Of a stretch of DNA of 64,000 nt, positions 45,188 through 53,277 are shown piece after piece; position 1 is the first letter of the stretch; each line of letters opens with the position of its first letter. Under the pieces are notes generated by a model. The model was not told where the DNA came from and did no database searches. It saw nothing but the letters and a program-made list of their open reading frames with translations. The position numbers were made by a program, and so were the translations under genes. The stretch covers positions 1 to 64,000 of the forward strand of contig NZ_JBHSYO010000003.1 of NCBI RefSeq assembly GCF_042662685.1. The letters are read 5' to 3'. This DNA is from Pseudobowmanella zhangzhouensis. GTDB taxonomy: Bacteria > Pseudomonadota > Gammaproteobacteria > Enterobacterales > Alteromonadaceae.

Positions 45188-45820
45188 TTACCTCGGTTTA
45201 AACATCAGGTGCCCGGCAATACCAGCCACCTCCAGTTGTTCAACTACGCCGTAACCAGCGCCTTTAAAGAACTCAAGATATTTATCCAGCGTCACATAAA
45301 CCCCAACGCCTTCGCTAGTGGTGTCGGCATCCAACAATGCCTGAATCGCCCCTAACAACATTTGCCCCATTCCATGCTGCTGATGATCTGGATGCACGCC
45401 AATAAACGAGATCATATGATAGCGACTTGCTGGCATATGCTGTTTGATGAGTTCTTCTTTATCCATCATTTGACGCGTGCCAAGGTACCCTGCGGTCAAC
45501 AGCATTTTAAGACGCCAATGCCAGAAGCGCTGCGGACCAAACTTATCGTCAGGCGTTACGACACAGGTCACGGCCAGCATACGGTCTTCATCGAACAGGC
45601 CAATCATAGGTTGCTTAGCTTGCCAGAATGCATTTAATTCTTCGCGAATTGCAGCACGCAAACGTTGTTCATAGCCATCTTCAATAGAATTAAATATTTC
45701 GCAAAACACCGGATCATCATGATAAGCGTTGTACAGGATTGATGCGGCAATCCGCAGATCCTCCGCACTGAGATATACCGCTTTGAGATTATCTGGCAAC
45801 ACCGCATTACGAATTGGCAT
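45188..45820 (-). CDS. GNAT family N-acetyltransferase
   Basis: 210 residues with the GNAT fold. The acetyl-CoA pyrophosphate loop is in SFIGVHPDHQQHGMGQMLLGAI, followed by VYVTLDKYLEFFKGAGYGVV and a last strand ending GIAGHLMFKPR. Cytoplasmic; the acceptor is unknown. It resembles the family of stand-alone GNATs with an N-terminal helical extension. First gene of a two-gene unit with the DUF962 gene. Confidence 0.88.
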   Translation of the reverse strand: MPIRNAVLPDNLKAVYLSAEDLRIAASILYNAYHDDPVFCEIFNSIEDGYEQRLRAAIREELNAFWQAKQPMIGLFDEDRMLAVTCVVTPDDKFGPQRFWHWRLKMLLTAGYLGTRQMMDKEELIKQHMPASRYHMISFIGVHPDHQQHGMGQMLLGAIQALLDADTTSEGVGVYVTLDKYLEFFKGAGYGVVEQLEVAGIAGHLMFKPR

Positions 45821-45925
45821 CTTGTAGTTTCCATTTTTGGCGCTAATTTACGTCCCAAGCTAACGCAATAAACTGAAATTGTTAATATTTTGTTGACGTT
45901 TTTTTTGAGCCCGGACAAATAAAGC

Positions 45926-45931
45926 TATACT
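45926..45931 (+). promoter_or_regulatory. Putative -10 element for the DUF2789 gene
   Basis: TATACT, 40 bp before the ATG at 45971. A TTGAGC lies upstream with a shorter than usual spacer (15 bp), so the promoter is tentative. Confidence 0.4.
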
Positions 45932-45970
45932 AAACAGGCAGTGATTAACCGTTACGACAGGGGAAATACA

Positions 45971-46201
45971 ATGGACTTATCAAAACCCACCTTAAAGGGG
46001 TTGTTTTCGCAACTAGGTCTGGCCTACGACGATGCTGAGATTGACAACTTTATCGACAACCATCGCGGCTTAAATCCGGACATGTATTTAGAAGACGCGC
46101 CGTTTTGGAACGATTCACAGCGTAAATTTCTGCGTGATGCATTAAGAGAGGATGCGGATTGGACTAGCGCAATCGACCAACTCAATGCCCGATTGCGCTG
46201 A
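45971..46201 (+). CDS. DUF2789 family protein
   Basis: 76 residues from ATG 45971, which has AGGGGA upstream; a longer frame starts at 45941 but lacks family residues there. The pattern LKGLFSQLGL, IDNFIDNHRGL, DAPFWNDSQRKFLRDALREDADW and a final DQLNARLR is diagnostic for DUF2789. Small soluble protein of unknown function, common in marine gammaproteobacteria and pseudomonads. Confidence 0.92.
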   Translation: MDLSKPTLKGLFSQLGLAYDDAEIDNFIDNHRGLNPDMYLEDAPFWNDSQRKFLRDALREDADWTSAIDQLNARLR

Positions 46202-46214
46202 TATCAAGAAGCGT

Positions 46215-46568
46215 TTAAAGCTGGGAATAAGCCGTTTCACCCCAGCCGACTAATACGCCGTCACGCAGAACTATCGGTGTACATTCGTCTTTGGTGGTTT
46301 TACCGTCACCGTGGTTGCGATTTGTGCGATAAAACAGGACCTGTACCTGCTTACCATCTTTCTCGTAACTTTCATTAAAATCTGCCAGACCAAATAATTG
46401 CTGAACCTGACTCATATTCATACCAGGCTGCAATTGCGTGATTTTGCGACGGTTCTGCTCTTCGCGGGCTTCCCAATCTGATTGCCAATTATCATCGCGG
46501 CCATCAACTGAAATCACACAGCCTGACAACATCGCCACCATTACCCCGGACAACACTAATTTGTACAT
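46215..46568 (-). CDS. DUF3192 family lipoprotein
   Basis: 117 residues. The start at ATG 46568 gives a short signal with lipobox MLSGC (Cys17); the open frame extends to 46598 but the extra residues spoil the signal. The mature part has the DUF3192 pattern: ITQLQPGMNMSQVQQLFG, VLFYRTNRN, DECTPIVLRDGVLVGWG. That fold resembles SmpA/BamE-like small lipoproteins (a helix-turn then beta-strands with a GMxxxxV opening), which is an inference. A paralogue with a membrane anchor instead of a lipobox lies at 50313-50699. Confidence 0.9.
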   Translation of the reverse strand: MYKLVLSGVMVAMLSGCVISVDGRDDNWQSDWEAREEQNRRKITQLQPGMNMSQVQQLFGLADFNESYEKDGKQVQVLFYRTNRNHGDGKTTKDECTPIVLRDGVLVGWGETAYSQL

Positions 46569-46597
46569 AAAAAACCTCTTTTTGTTATGTGCATTCA

Positions 46598-46626
46598 TTT
46601 ATAATGACCAGACTAAGCAAATCCAA
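46598..46626 (-). promoter_or_regulatory. Putative sigma-70 promoter of the DUF3192 lipoprotein gene
   Basis: On the minus strand TTGGAT (46621-46626), a 17-bp spacer and TATAAA (46598-46603), about 30 bp upstream of the ATG. Confidence 0.5.
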
Positions 46627-46728
46627 GGCCAATATATAAGACTTTGTTTTATATTAATTTTATTAAATTCGCCCGATAGAGAATTCAATAAATTTGGTCA
46701 AATTACTCATTGATTAGCGAGAATCACT

Positions 46729-47022
46729 ATGCGAGACAATACCCAGCATATAATGTCGATTTGCAGCCAACTCGCCCGTAGCGGCCTGCAACCTACGGTG
46801 GCACTTATCAAAGCGAAGAGTGCGATCCCATTACCGATGCCGCAAATCATTCACGCATTAAAGGTGTGGCGCAGCAATCCAGATGCACCTCAGGAAGAAT
46901 GTATTGCCACTGAGACATCGCATAAAACTCAGGAACAGCGACTTGTGGAACTGGAATTACGGGTAGCTGTGCTGGAAAAAGCCCTTAGCCAGTTAACTAA
47001 ACTCACCGTCACGCAGGAGTAA
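46729..47022 (+). CDS. Small KfrA-N-like putative DNA-binding protein
   Basis: 97 residues. The N-terminal half (ICSQLARSGLQPTVALIKAK, then IIHALKVWRSNP) follows the pattern of the KfrA N-terminal helix-turn-helix (G-x-PT-x-x-x-x-x ... L-x-x-W). The C-terminal half (EQRLVELELRVAVLEKALSQL) has heptad leucines and should form a coiled coil, so a DNA-binding dimer is plausible. Its last 30 bp overlap the 3-prime end of syd on the other strand. No strong ribosome site, so the start is less certain. Confidence 0.62.
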   Translation: MRDNTQHIMSICSQLARSGLQPTVALIKAKSAIPLPMPQIIHALKVWRSNPDAPQEECIATETSHKTQEQRLVELELRVAVLEKALSQLTKLTVTQE

Positions 47023-47547
47023 GTGAAGGAATTCGGTCAAGCTGGGCGCCAGCAATTCCTGTGGCGCCTGACCAACACGCTCCAAATATACCCCACCGCT
47101 GTTGTTATCCAACGAAATCAGATAATCCTCATCATCGGTACAGGCGATAAATAAGGTGGGCGATTGGCGCAATCGCTTTTTCATCAACAAATGTCCAATC
47201 AAGTTTTGCTGTAAACGCTGCATATCCTCTTCATTCCACGGCATCAACAAAGTCAGGCTGCCGCGAGGTAACGTCACGTCTATATTGGCTGCGTAATAGC
47301 TGCTGTAGTAGGTTTTTACATCCTCATGCAGTTGTAGCCCGATGGCCTCGTCAATTGGCGTCCAATTCACATTAGCAGGCTCGCGATGAACCGGATGCCA
47401 GGAAATCATCCCCTGAGTATCTGGCTCCCCTTGCTCACATGGGCTGCGCCATTCGGGGTCAAATTCGGTCATGACGTTTAGCGCTGTTACCTTGCTCATC
47501 AATTGAGCTAGTGCCTGAATTAATCCGAGATGCAAATTGAGTCTCAC
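46993..47547 (-). CDS. syd: SecY-interacting protein Syd
   Basis: About 184 residues (E. coli 181). Syd binds SecY at the inner membrane and acts in quality control of the translocon. Diagnostic pieces are EWRSPCEQG, YYSSYYAANIDVTLP, RLQQNLIGHLLMKKRLRQSPTLFIA and the ending LTEFLHLLL. The frame has no ATG at the right place. GTG at 47547 or TTG at 47535 fit the family length, and the earlier TTG at 47565 is also possible. It diverges from queF, as in E. coli. Confidence 0.92.
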   Translation of the reverse strand: MRLNLHLGLIQALAQLMSKVTALNVMTEFDPEWRSPCEQGEPDTQGMISWHPVHREPANVNWTPIDEAIGLQLHEDVKTYYSSYYAANIDVTLPRGSLTLLMPWNEEDMQRLQQNLIGHLLMKKRLRQSPTLFIACTDDEDYLISLDNNSGGVYLERVGQAPQELLAPSLTEFLHLLLRDGEFS

Positions 47548-47596
47548 TGTTAAACACAAGTACAATAGTGGCTATTGTAACCTCGGAAGTTAATTG

Positions 47597-48427
47597 ATGT
47601 CGCAACCAGATCACGCCCTGTCGCACCTTTCACTCGGAAAATCCGTTACGTATATTGAAAAATATGCCCCGGAATTGCTACAGGCCGTGCCGAGATCCAT
47701 GAATCGCCATGAGCTGGATATTGTGGCTTCACAGCCTTTCAGCGGGTGTGATATCTGGAATGGCTACGAGTTATCCTGGCTTAATAGCAAGGGCAAACCC
47801 CAGGTCGCTATTTTGCGCGCCGACGTGCCTGCTGAATCTGAAAATCTGATTGAATCAAAATCGTTCAAATTATATTTGAACAGTTTTAACCAGACCCATT
47901 TTGCCAGTTGGCAAGAGGTGCAGGAGGCATTGCAACTAGATTTAAGCCGTTGTGCCAATGGCAATGTCGACGTCACCCTTTACACCATGCAGCAACTGAG
48001 CGAATTCAATACCGTCAGCCTGCCCGGCCAATGTATTGATGACCTAGATATTGAGGTAAGCCAATACCAACCGGATGTCTCGCTACTCACCACCACTGAC
48101 GAGCCGGTTAGCGAAACCTTGCATAGCCATTTGCTAAAATCCAACTGCCTGATTACCTCGCAGCCAGATTGGGCCAGTATCGTAATCCGTTACGAGGGGG
48201 CACAAATTGAGCATGCCAGCCTGTTGAAATACTTAATTGCGTTTCGCCAGCACAACGAATTTCACGAGCAGTGCGTTGAGCGTATTTTCTGTGACATAAA
48301 ATCGCAATGTAAGCCGGATAAACTTACTGTCTATGCACGATATACACGCAGAGGCGGCCTCGACATCAATCCATTCCGCAGTGATTTTGAACCTTGTTGG
48401 CAAAATCTGCGTCAGGCTCGTCAGTAG
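47597..48427 (+). CDS. queF: NADPH-dependent 7-cyano-7-deazaguanine reductase
   Basis: 276 residues, the long (YqcD-type) QueF. Reduces preQ0 to preQ1 in queuosine synthesis. It has the QueF motif ESKSFKLYLNSFNQ for NADPH binding, the catalytic cysteine in SNCLITSQPDWAS with its partner Asp, and the EQCVERIF block. The ATG at 47597 is chosen over the adjoining TTG at 47594. It starts 49 bp from the syd start on the other strand. Confidence 0.97.
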   Translation: MSQPDHALSHLSLGKSVTYIEKYAPELLQAVPRSMNRHELDIVASQPFSGCDIWNGYELSWLNSKGKPQVAILRADVPAESENLIESKSFKLYLNSFNQTHFASWQEVQEALQLDLSRCANGNVDVTLYTMQQLSEFNTVSLPGQCIDDLDIEVSQYQPDVSLLTTTDEPVSETLHSHLLKSNCLITSQPDWASIVIRYEGAQIEHASLLKYLIAFRQHNEFHEQCVERIFCDIKSQCKPDKLTVYARYTRRGGLDINPFRSDFEPCWQNLRQARQ

Positions 48428-48848
48428 CCTTATTCCACCAGACCGAACAATTAAATTTACGCGTTTCAACCCCTTGATATTCGTTTTCGTGGAGAGTATA
48501 ACGAAGGGGTTGCAAAGCATTATTGGAACACAAAAATCTCGTTTCAATTTGGGATTTTTGTCCGAGTCTCCCCACTGCCAGTCGAAGCCGGGGACCCGCC
48601 AACTGCTCAGACGTTGTTATCCAACACGTTGTGGGCAGATCAAGAAGACAGACTATTATTTCCTTCTGCATTCCAAAGCTGTATTTGACAACCGACATTC
48701 GGGAAAGGGCTACGTGTGTTCCCAATTGATTGGATTGTAAGTCATCCGCAATTCGATCCCGTGGCATGGACATGGTGATGATAAACGCGCCGTGGAGCGC
48801 CGGTATCTGCAAAAGCACGCAGGTACTTAATTGAGAAATAGGAAATCG
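48428..48848 (+). other. Hairpin-rich 420-bp gap, no convincing gene
   Basis: Four successive inverted repeats follow queF: 48467-48475/48504-48512 (9 bp, extended by CGTT/AACG), 48530-48538/48553-48561 (9 bp), 48569-48573/48590-48594 (5 bp) and 48603-48609/48632-48638 (7 bp with an inner GTTG/CAAC stem). A weaker GGGAA/TTCCC pair follows near 48701-48723. None has a T-run. Two open frames here (48333-48740 plus, 48366-48818 minus) lack start signals and any recognisable protein pattern, so I do not call them. It may be a structured RNA, a long queF 3-prime region or a decayed insertion. Confidence 0.45.
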
Positions 48849-50204
48849 ATGAAAAGTGTAAAATTAAATCCCGTCGGCTCGATGAGCCTGCTGTCACAGT
48901 ATGAAGTAGATCGCTTGATGCACTCTACTACCAGCGAATTATACCAACTGGCACGTAACTGCTGTTTGGCAGTACTGAACTCCGGTGCCGAAATTGATAA
49001 TCCGGAAGAAATATTTAAACCCTATGAAGATTTTGATATCCGCATCCTGCAAAAAGAGCGCGGCATAAAAATTGAGCTGACTAACCCACCTGAATTAGCG
49101 TTTGTGGATGACGTACTCATTCGAGGCGCACATGAGCATCTGTTTGCCGTTATCCGTGACTTACTGCACATGTCGGCCAAATACGACATGGGCGCTAAGA
49201 CCGCAAACGATTCAGGCCATATCACCCACATGGTGTTTGATATGCTGCGCAATGCCGAAGTATTCAAGCCAGAAAACGATCCCAACATGGTGGTCTGCTG
49301 GGGTGGGCATTCAATCAATGACGTGGAATACCAGTACACCAAAAAAGTCGGTTATGAACTGGGATTGCGCGAAATGAATATCTGTACCGGTTGTGGCCCG
49401 GGCGCGATGAAAGGGCCGATGAAAGGCGCAACCATTGGCCATGCCAAACAACGTTACCGTAATGGACGCTATTTAGGTGTGACAGAGCCAGGCATTATTG
49501 CCGCCGAGCCACCTAATGCCATCGTGAATGAACTGGTGATCATGCCGGATATCGAAAAACGTCTAGAGGCATTTGTGCGTTTAGCCCAGGGGATTGTTAT
49601 CTTCCCAGGTGGTGCAGGTACCGCAGAGGAATTATTGTATTTGCTTGGTATTATGCTGAACGAGCAAAACAAACATCAGTGTCTGCCGTTGGTGTTAACC
49701 GGCCCGGAAGAATCGCGCGCATACTTCGAATCAATCGATGAGTTTGTTGGCGCAACATTGGGTCCACAAGCACAGAGCCTGTATACCATCGTGGTGGGTG
49801 ATGCCGCCGCAGCTGCACGTAAGATCAAAGAGCAGCAAAGCAAATTACTGGAATACCGCCGCGCTACCGGTGATTCATACCACTTCAACTGGTCATTAAA
49901 GATCGAGTCGGAGTTCCAGGCGCCCTTTTATCCCAGCCACGAAAATGTCGCGGGCCTGGATCTGCACTTCGAACAACCGGTGTCCGCTTTAGCGGCGAAC
50001 CTACGTCGTGCGTTTTCTGCCATTGTAGCGGGCAACGTGAAGGCTGAAGGCCTCCGTGAAATCCGCAAAAACGGTAAATACCAGATTAATGGTGATCCCA
50101 AGATTATGGCGATGCTGGATGACCTGTTACGTTCGTTTGTGGAACAACAACGCATGAAGTTACCTGGCTCAGCCTATAACCCATGCTATGAAGTGGTAAG
50201 ATAA
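48849..50204 (+). CDS. ppnN: Pyrimidine/purine nucleotide 5-prime-monophosphate nucleosidase PpnN
   Basis: 451 residues (E. coli YgdH 454). Splits nucleoside monophosphates into base and ribose 5-phosphate; in E. coli it is activated by (p)ppGpp. The LOG-family Rossmann core carries CTGCGPGAMKGPMKGA and the FPGGAGTAEELLYLLG motif with catalytic Glu. Family-specific N- and C-terminal extensions are present. The start at 48849 (MKSVKLNPVGSMSLLS) is chosen for family agreement and the upstream AGGAAA. Its nearness to queF and syd repeats the E. coli order. Confidence 0.96.
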   Translation: MKSVKLNPVGSMSLLSQYEVDRLMHSTTSELYQLARNCCLAVLNSGAEIDNPEEIFKPYEDFDIRILQKERGIKIELTNPPELAFVDDVLIRGAHEHLFAVIRDLLHMSAKYDMGAKTANDSGHITHMVFDMLRNAEVFKPENDPNMVVCWGGHSINDVEYQYTKKVGYELGLREMNICTGCGPGAMKGPMKGATIGHAKQRYRNGRYLGVTEPGIIAAEPPNAIVNELVIMPDIEKRLEAFVRLAQGIVIFPGGAGTAEELLYLLGIMLNEQNKHQCLPLVLTGPEESRAYFESIDEFVGATLGPQAQSLYTIVVGDAAAAARKIKEQQSKLLEYRRATGDSYHFNWSLKIESEFQAPFYPSHENVAGLDLHFEQPVSALAANLRRAFSAIVAGNVKAEGLREIRKNGKYQINGDPKIMAMLDDLLRSFVEQQRMKLPGSAYNPCYEVVR

Positions 50205-50214
50205 TCTTCCTCTT

Positions 50215-50248
50215 GCGGAATCACGTCAGATGGCGTGATTCTGCGTTT
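50215..50248 (+). terminator. Probable terminator after ppnN
   Basis: An 11-bp stem (one wobble) GCGGAATCACG / CGTGATTCTGC with an eight-base loop, then GTTT. The T-run is short, so efficiency is uncertain. Confidence 0.6.
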
Positions 50249-50312
50249 AATCCCTTAGAGTCTTTGCACTGCCCCCCTTACAATATTCGTCAGTCAGTTT
50301 GAGTGTGGACGC

Positions 50313-50699
50313 ATGAAAAAGGTTATTTTTAAACGTATTGCCATCGGCCTGGTCGCTTACGCGGCAATTATGTTGACCGTACAATATTTTTACGAAGAAA
50401 AAACCGAAGACATGGTCTGGCAGGACCGAGAATTGTTCAATAAAGTCAAAATCGAAGCGATGGTATCGGGTACTCACCGCGATAAAGTTATCGACTTACT
50501 TGGCTCTCCGGATATCAGTGAAGCGAAACGCATAGGCACGGATATCTATCAGGTCATGTTTTACCGCACCCAACGCAAAACGTCCGACGGTATTACCACG
50601 GAAGATGAATGTACGCCGCTGCTATTTCACAACAACCAACTCATCGCCAAAGGTGATGGCAGCTATCAACAATATCTGGCCAAACAAAACAGCTTCTGA
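50313..50699 (+). CDS. DUF3192 family membrane-anchored protein
   Basis: 128 residues. A basic MKKVIFKR start and one hydrophobic helix (about 8-26) suggest an inner-membrane anchor with a periplasmic domain; there is no lipobox. The domain repeats the DUF3192 pattern of the lipoprotein at 46215-46568: VSGTHRDKVIDLLGSPDISE, YQVMFYRTQRK, DECTPLLFHNNQLIAKG. Function unknown. The two are paralogues 3.7 kb apart. Confidence 0.88.
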   Translation: MKKVIFKRIAIGLVAYAAIMLTVQYFYEEKTEDMVWQDRELFNKVKIEAMVSGTHRDKVIDLLGSPDISEAKRIGTDIYQVMFYRTQRKTSDGITTEDECTPLLFHNNQLIAKGDGSYQQYLAKQNSF

Positions 50700-50865
50700 C
50701 ATCGATTCGGACACACCTCGCCGGTAGCATTGTTTTGCTGGGCAGATCAAGGCCTGCATACGTTTTTCAGTGGAAAATCAAGCAGTAAAATGCTATAAAA
50801 CGCCCCCTCTGAGATTAGGCTATTTTATATAAGCCCATACTTTTATTAATCGTTAAGGAATCTAC

Positions 50866-51873
50866 ATGACTCAACGACGTATTACCGTAATCCGTGGTGA
50901 CGGTATCGGTCCAAGCATTATTGACTCTGCCCTGCAAATCCTCGACAAAGTCGGCTGTGATTTTGCCTATGACTTTGCCGACGCAGGTCTTACTGCGTTA
51001 GAAAACGAAGGTGAGTTGTTGCCGCAAAAAACCTTGGATCTGATCGCTAAAAATGGCGTGACATTAAAAGGCCCACTGACTACGCCAGTTGGCGAAGGTT
51101 TTACGTCTATTAACGTAAGCCTGCGTAAGAAATTCGAGCTTTACGCAAACGTGCGCCCGGTAATTTCTTTCAAAGGTACCCAAGCCCGCTACGAGAACAT
51201 CGATATCATCACTGTGCGCGAAAATACCGAAGGTATGTACAGTGGTCTGGGTCAAATCGTTTCTGAAGATGGTTCAGAAGCCGAAGCGAAGAGCAAAATC
51301 ACCCGTGCGGGTGCAGAGCGTATTGTTGAATTCGCTTACGAATTAGCCCGTCGTGAAGGCCGTAAGAAAGTTACCGCCGTGCACAAAGCAAACATCCTCA
51401 AATCAACTTCTGGCTTGTTCCTGAAAGTTGCCCGTGAAGTCGGTGAGCGTTACCCGGATATCGAGTCTGCTGAGATGATCGTAGACAATGCTTGTATGCA
51501 GCTGGTGATGAACCCACACCAATTCGATGTGATGGTTACCACTAACCTGTTCGGTGACATCATCTCTGACCTGTGTGCCGGTTTGGTTGGCGGTCTGGGC
51601 ATGGCACCAGGCGCCAATATCGGTAAAGACTGCGCGATTTTCGAAGCCGTACACGGTTCTGCACCGGACATCGCCGGTAAAAACCTGGCAAACCCAAGCT
51701 CAGTAATCCTGGCCTCTATTCAGATGCTTGAGTATCTGGAAATGGGCGACAAAGCCGAGAAAATCCGCAACGCACTGAAAGATGTGATTGAAAGCGGTGA
51801 CCGCACTACCCGTGACCTGGGTGGTTCTGCAGGGACCACAGACTTTACACAGGCGGTACTGGATCGTCTGTAA
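50866..51873 (+). CDS. Isocitrate dehydrogenase, NAD-type
   Basis: 335 residues of the isocitrate/isopropylmalate dehydrogenase superfamily, far shorter than the 416-residue NADP-type Icd. VIRGDGIGPSIIDSA, the substrate loop TVRENTEGMYSG, KANILKSTSGLF, the metal site FGDIISDLCAGLVGGLGMAPGAN and the cofactor region EAVHGSAPDIAGK are intact. Together they fit the NAD-dependent isocitrate dehydrogenases of Shewanella and relatives. Isopropylmalate dehydrogenase is less likely: it usually sits in a leu operon, and none is here. Monocistronic, followed by a terminator. Confidence 0.9.
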   Translation: MTQRRITVIRGDGIGPSIIDSALQILDKVGCDFAYDFADAGLTALENEGELLPQKTLDLIAKNGVTLKGPLTTPVGEGFTSINVSLRKKFELYANVRPVISFKGTQARYENIDIITVRENTEGMYSGLGQIVSEDGSEAEAKSKITRAGAERIVEFAYELARREGRKKVTAVHKANILKSTSGLFLKVAREVGERYPDIESAEMIVDNACMQLVMNPHQFDVMVTTNLFGDIISDLCAGLVGGLGMAPGANIGKDCAIFEAVHGSAPDIAGKNLANPSSVILASIQMLEYLEMGDKAEKIRNALKDVIESGDRTTRDLGGSAGTTDFTQAVLDRL

Positions 51874-51892
51874 GACGACTTCAAACAGACAT

Positions 51893-51920
51893 AAAAAAAC
51901 CGGCTTATGCCGGTTTTTTT
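51893..51920. terminator. Bidirectional terminator between isocitrate dehydrogenase and wecA genes
   Basis: Stem AAAAAAACCGGC / GCCGGTTTTTTT with a TTAT loop, flanked by A and T runs on both sides. It suits both converging transcripts. Confidence 0.95.
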
Positions 51921-51937
51921 TATTGCCAGATGTTAGC

Positions 51938-52978
51938 TCAACCACGCATCCACTTAGAAAAGCGCCAAACGTGTAAAAAGGCATAATCGTAGGCCAAAAA
52001 CAGGCCAATAAAGCTAAATAGCATAACCGGCTCTGGTACAGAGAAATATTCCCCAGCCAATCCTACACCGGCTAAAGCGACGGAAATTAAACCAATCAAT
52101 GCACAAGCCTGGCGTGACGAAAAACCAAACCGCATAAAGATGTGATGAATATGGTCTCGATCCGCAGACAAAGGCGATTTTCCTTTGCGCACGCGACGAT
52201 GCATCACAGCAAACATGTCAATCAGAGGAACAGCAATGATCCATAACGCAGTAACCGGACGAAAACTTCCTTCTCCATCCTGCGTACCAATAACCAGCAG
52301 CCAAACTATGGTCAAGCCCAGCATCATGCTGCCGGCATCACCCATAAAGACTTTACCAAATAAGCGACGCAGACCGCCGAGATTAAACAAAAGGAACGCC
52401 GTTAAAGCTGCGACAAAGGTAGCGGCTATCACAAACAGATTCTGATTCTCCGCCCAATAGAAAAGTACGCATAAACTACCAAAACTGACTGTTGCAAGAA
52501 CACCAACTAAGCCGTCAATACCATCCGTCATATTAAATGCATTGATTGCAGTGGCTACGGCTAACAGCGTAACGGGCAAAGCTAATAAACCGATATTGAC
52601 GCGACCTAAACCAAACAAATCACCGAGGTCATACAGAGCATAGCCAGCACCCCAAATCATAATAGAGGCGATCAACAGCTGCGCAACCAGACGAAAACGT
52701 GCGCTGATATCGTAATAATCATCCAAGGCACCAATCAACACCATAAAAGAACACGAAATGAGGTAAAGATTGACCGCCAGTGTTTCCTGAATGAAAAACT
52801 GCGTGATTATCAGAATGGTAAAATAAATGCTGATCCCACCGATAAGTGGAATATGCCCGACATGTTGCTTCCGTTCAGAAGGTTTATCAACTAACCCGAT
52901 ATTTTCAGCAATCGGCCGGAGAATTGCGATACAGGCGAACGCCACCGCAAAAGAAGATAAAAAAACCACACTCACCAT
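51938..52978 (-). CDS. wecA: Undecaprenyl-phosphate GlcNAc-1-phosphate transferase
   Basis: 346 residues with about 11 membrane helices. Moves GlcNAc-1-P from UDP-GlcNAc to undecaprenyl phosphate, starting O-antigen or enterobacterial-common-antigen-like glycans. It has the catalytic aspartates in GALDDYYD, NAFNMTDGIDGL and KVFMGDAGSMMLG, and the HIHH motif in DRDHIHHIFMRFG that marks the WecA group. It diverges from wecB across 299 bp (52979-53277) in which I found no gene, no JUMPStart/ops element and no clear promoter. Confidence 0.96.
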   Translation of the reverse strand: MVSVVFLSSFAVAFACIAILRPIAENIGLVDKPSERKQHVGHIPLIGGISIYFTILIITQFFIQETLAVNLYLISCSFMVLIGALDDYYDISARFRLVAQLLIASIMIWGAGYALYDLGDLFGLGRVNIGLLALPVTLLAVATAINAFNMTDGIDGLVGVLATVSFGSLCVLFYWAENQNLFVIAATFVAALTAFLLFNLGGLRRLFGKVFMGDAGSMMLGLTIVWLLVIGTQDGEGSFRPVTALWIIAVPLIDMFAVMHRRVRKGKSPLSADRDHIHHIFMRFGFSSRQACALIGLISVALAGVGLAGEYFSVPEPVMLFSFIGLFLAYDYAFLHVWRFSKWMRG

Positions 52979-53277
52979 AACTTATTTGACCTCATTCCTT
53001 GAAGTAACTGCTCTTTCGAATGCTAACACGTGTAACCCCTCGCCCTCACCGACTTTTGAGTTAAATAAATGTAATAAAACGTTTAGTTCCTGACACCCGA
53101 GTTAAAGCGAGCGGAAGTGTAGCCCATTGAAGAAAAAAAAACACGTTACAATAGCAGCGATAGAGCGATTTACGGCAAGAACTGTAATCTTCATATTACA
53201 TTGATTGGCACTTTGCATAACCTTTGCAGACTGGCATACTTGCGCCAAATAAAATTACAATCCCAAGGAAATTTAGG

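Noticed and set aside
48553..48580. tRNA 3-prime-like piece (GTCCGAGTCTCCCCACTGCCA)
   Set aside because: Looks like a T-arm plus CCA end, but no matching acceptor strand or anticodon arm lies upstream at tRNA distance.
48366..48818. 150-residue minus-strand open frame in the queF-ppnN gap
   Set aside because: No ribosome site, no domain pattern, and it overlaps the queF end antisense and the hairpin array. The plus-strand frame 48333-48740 fails for the same reasons.
52979..53277. JUMPStart/ops element upstream of wecB
   Set aside because: GAGCGGAAGTGTAGCCC near 53108 superficially recalls GGCGGTAG, but the ops core is not present.
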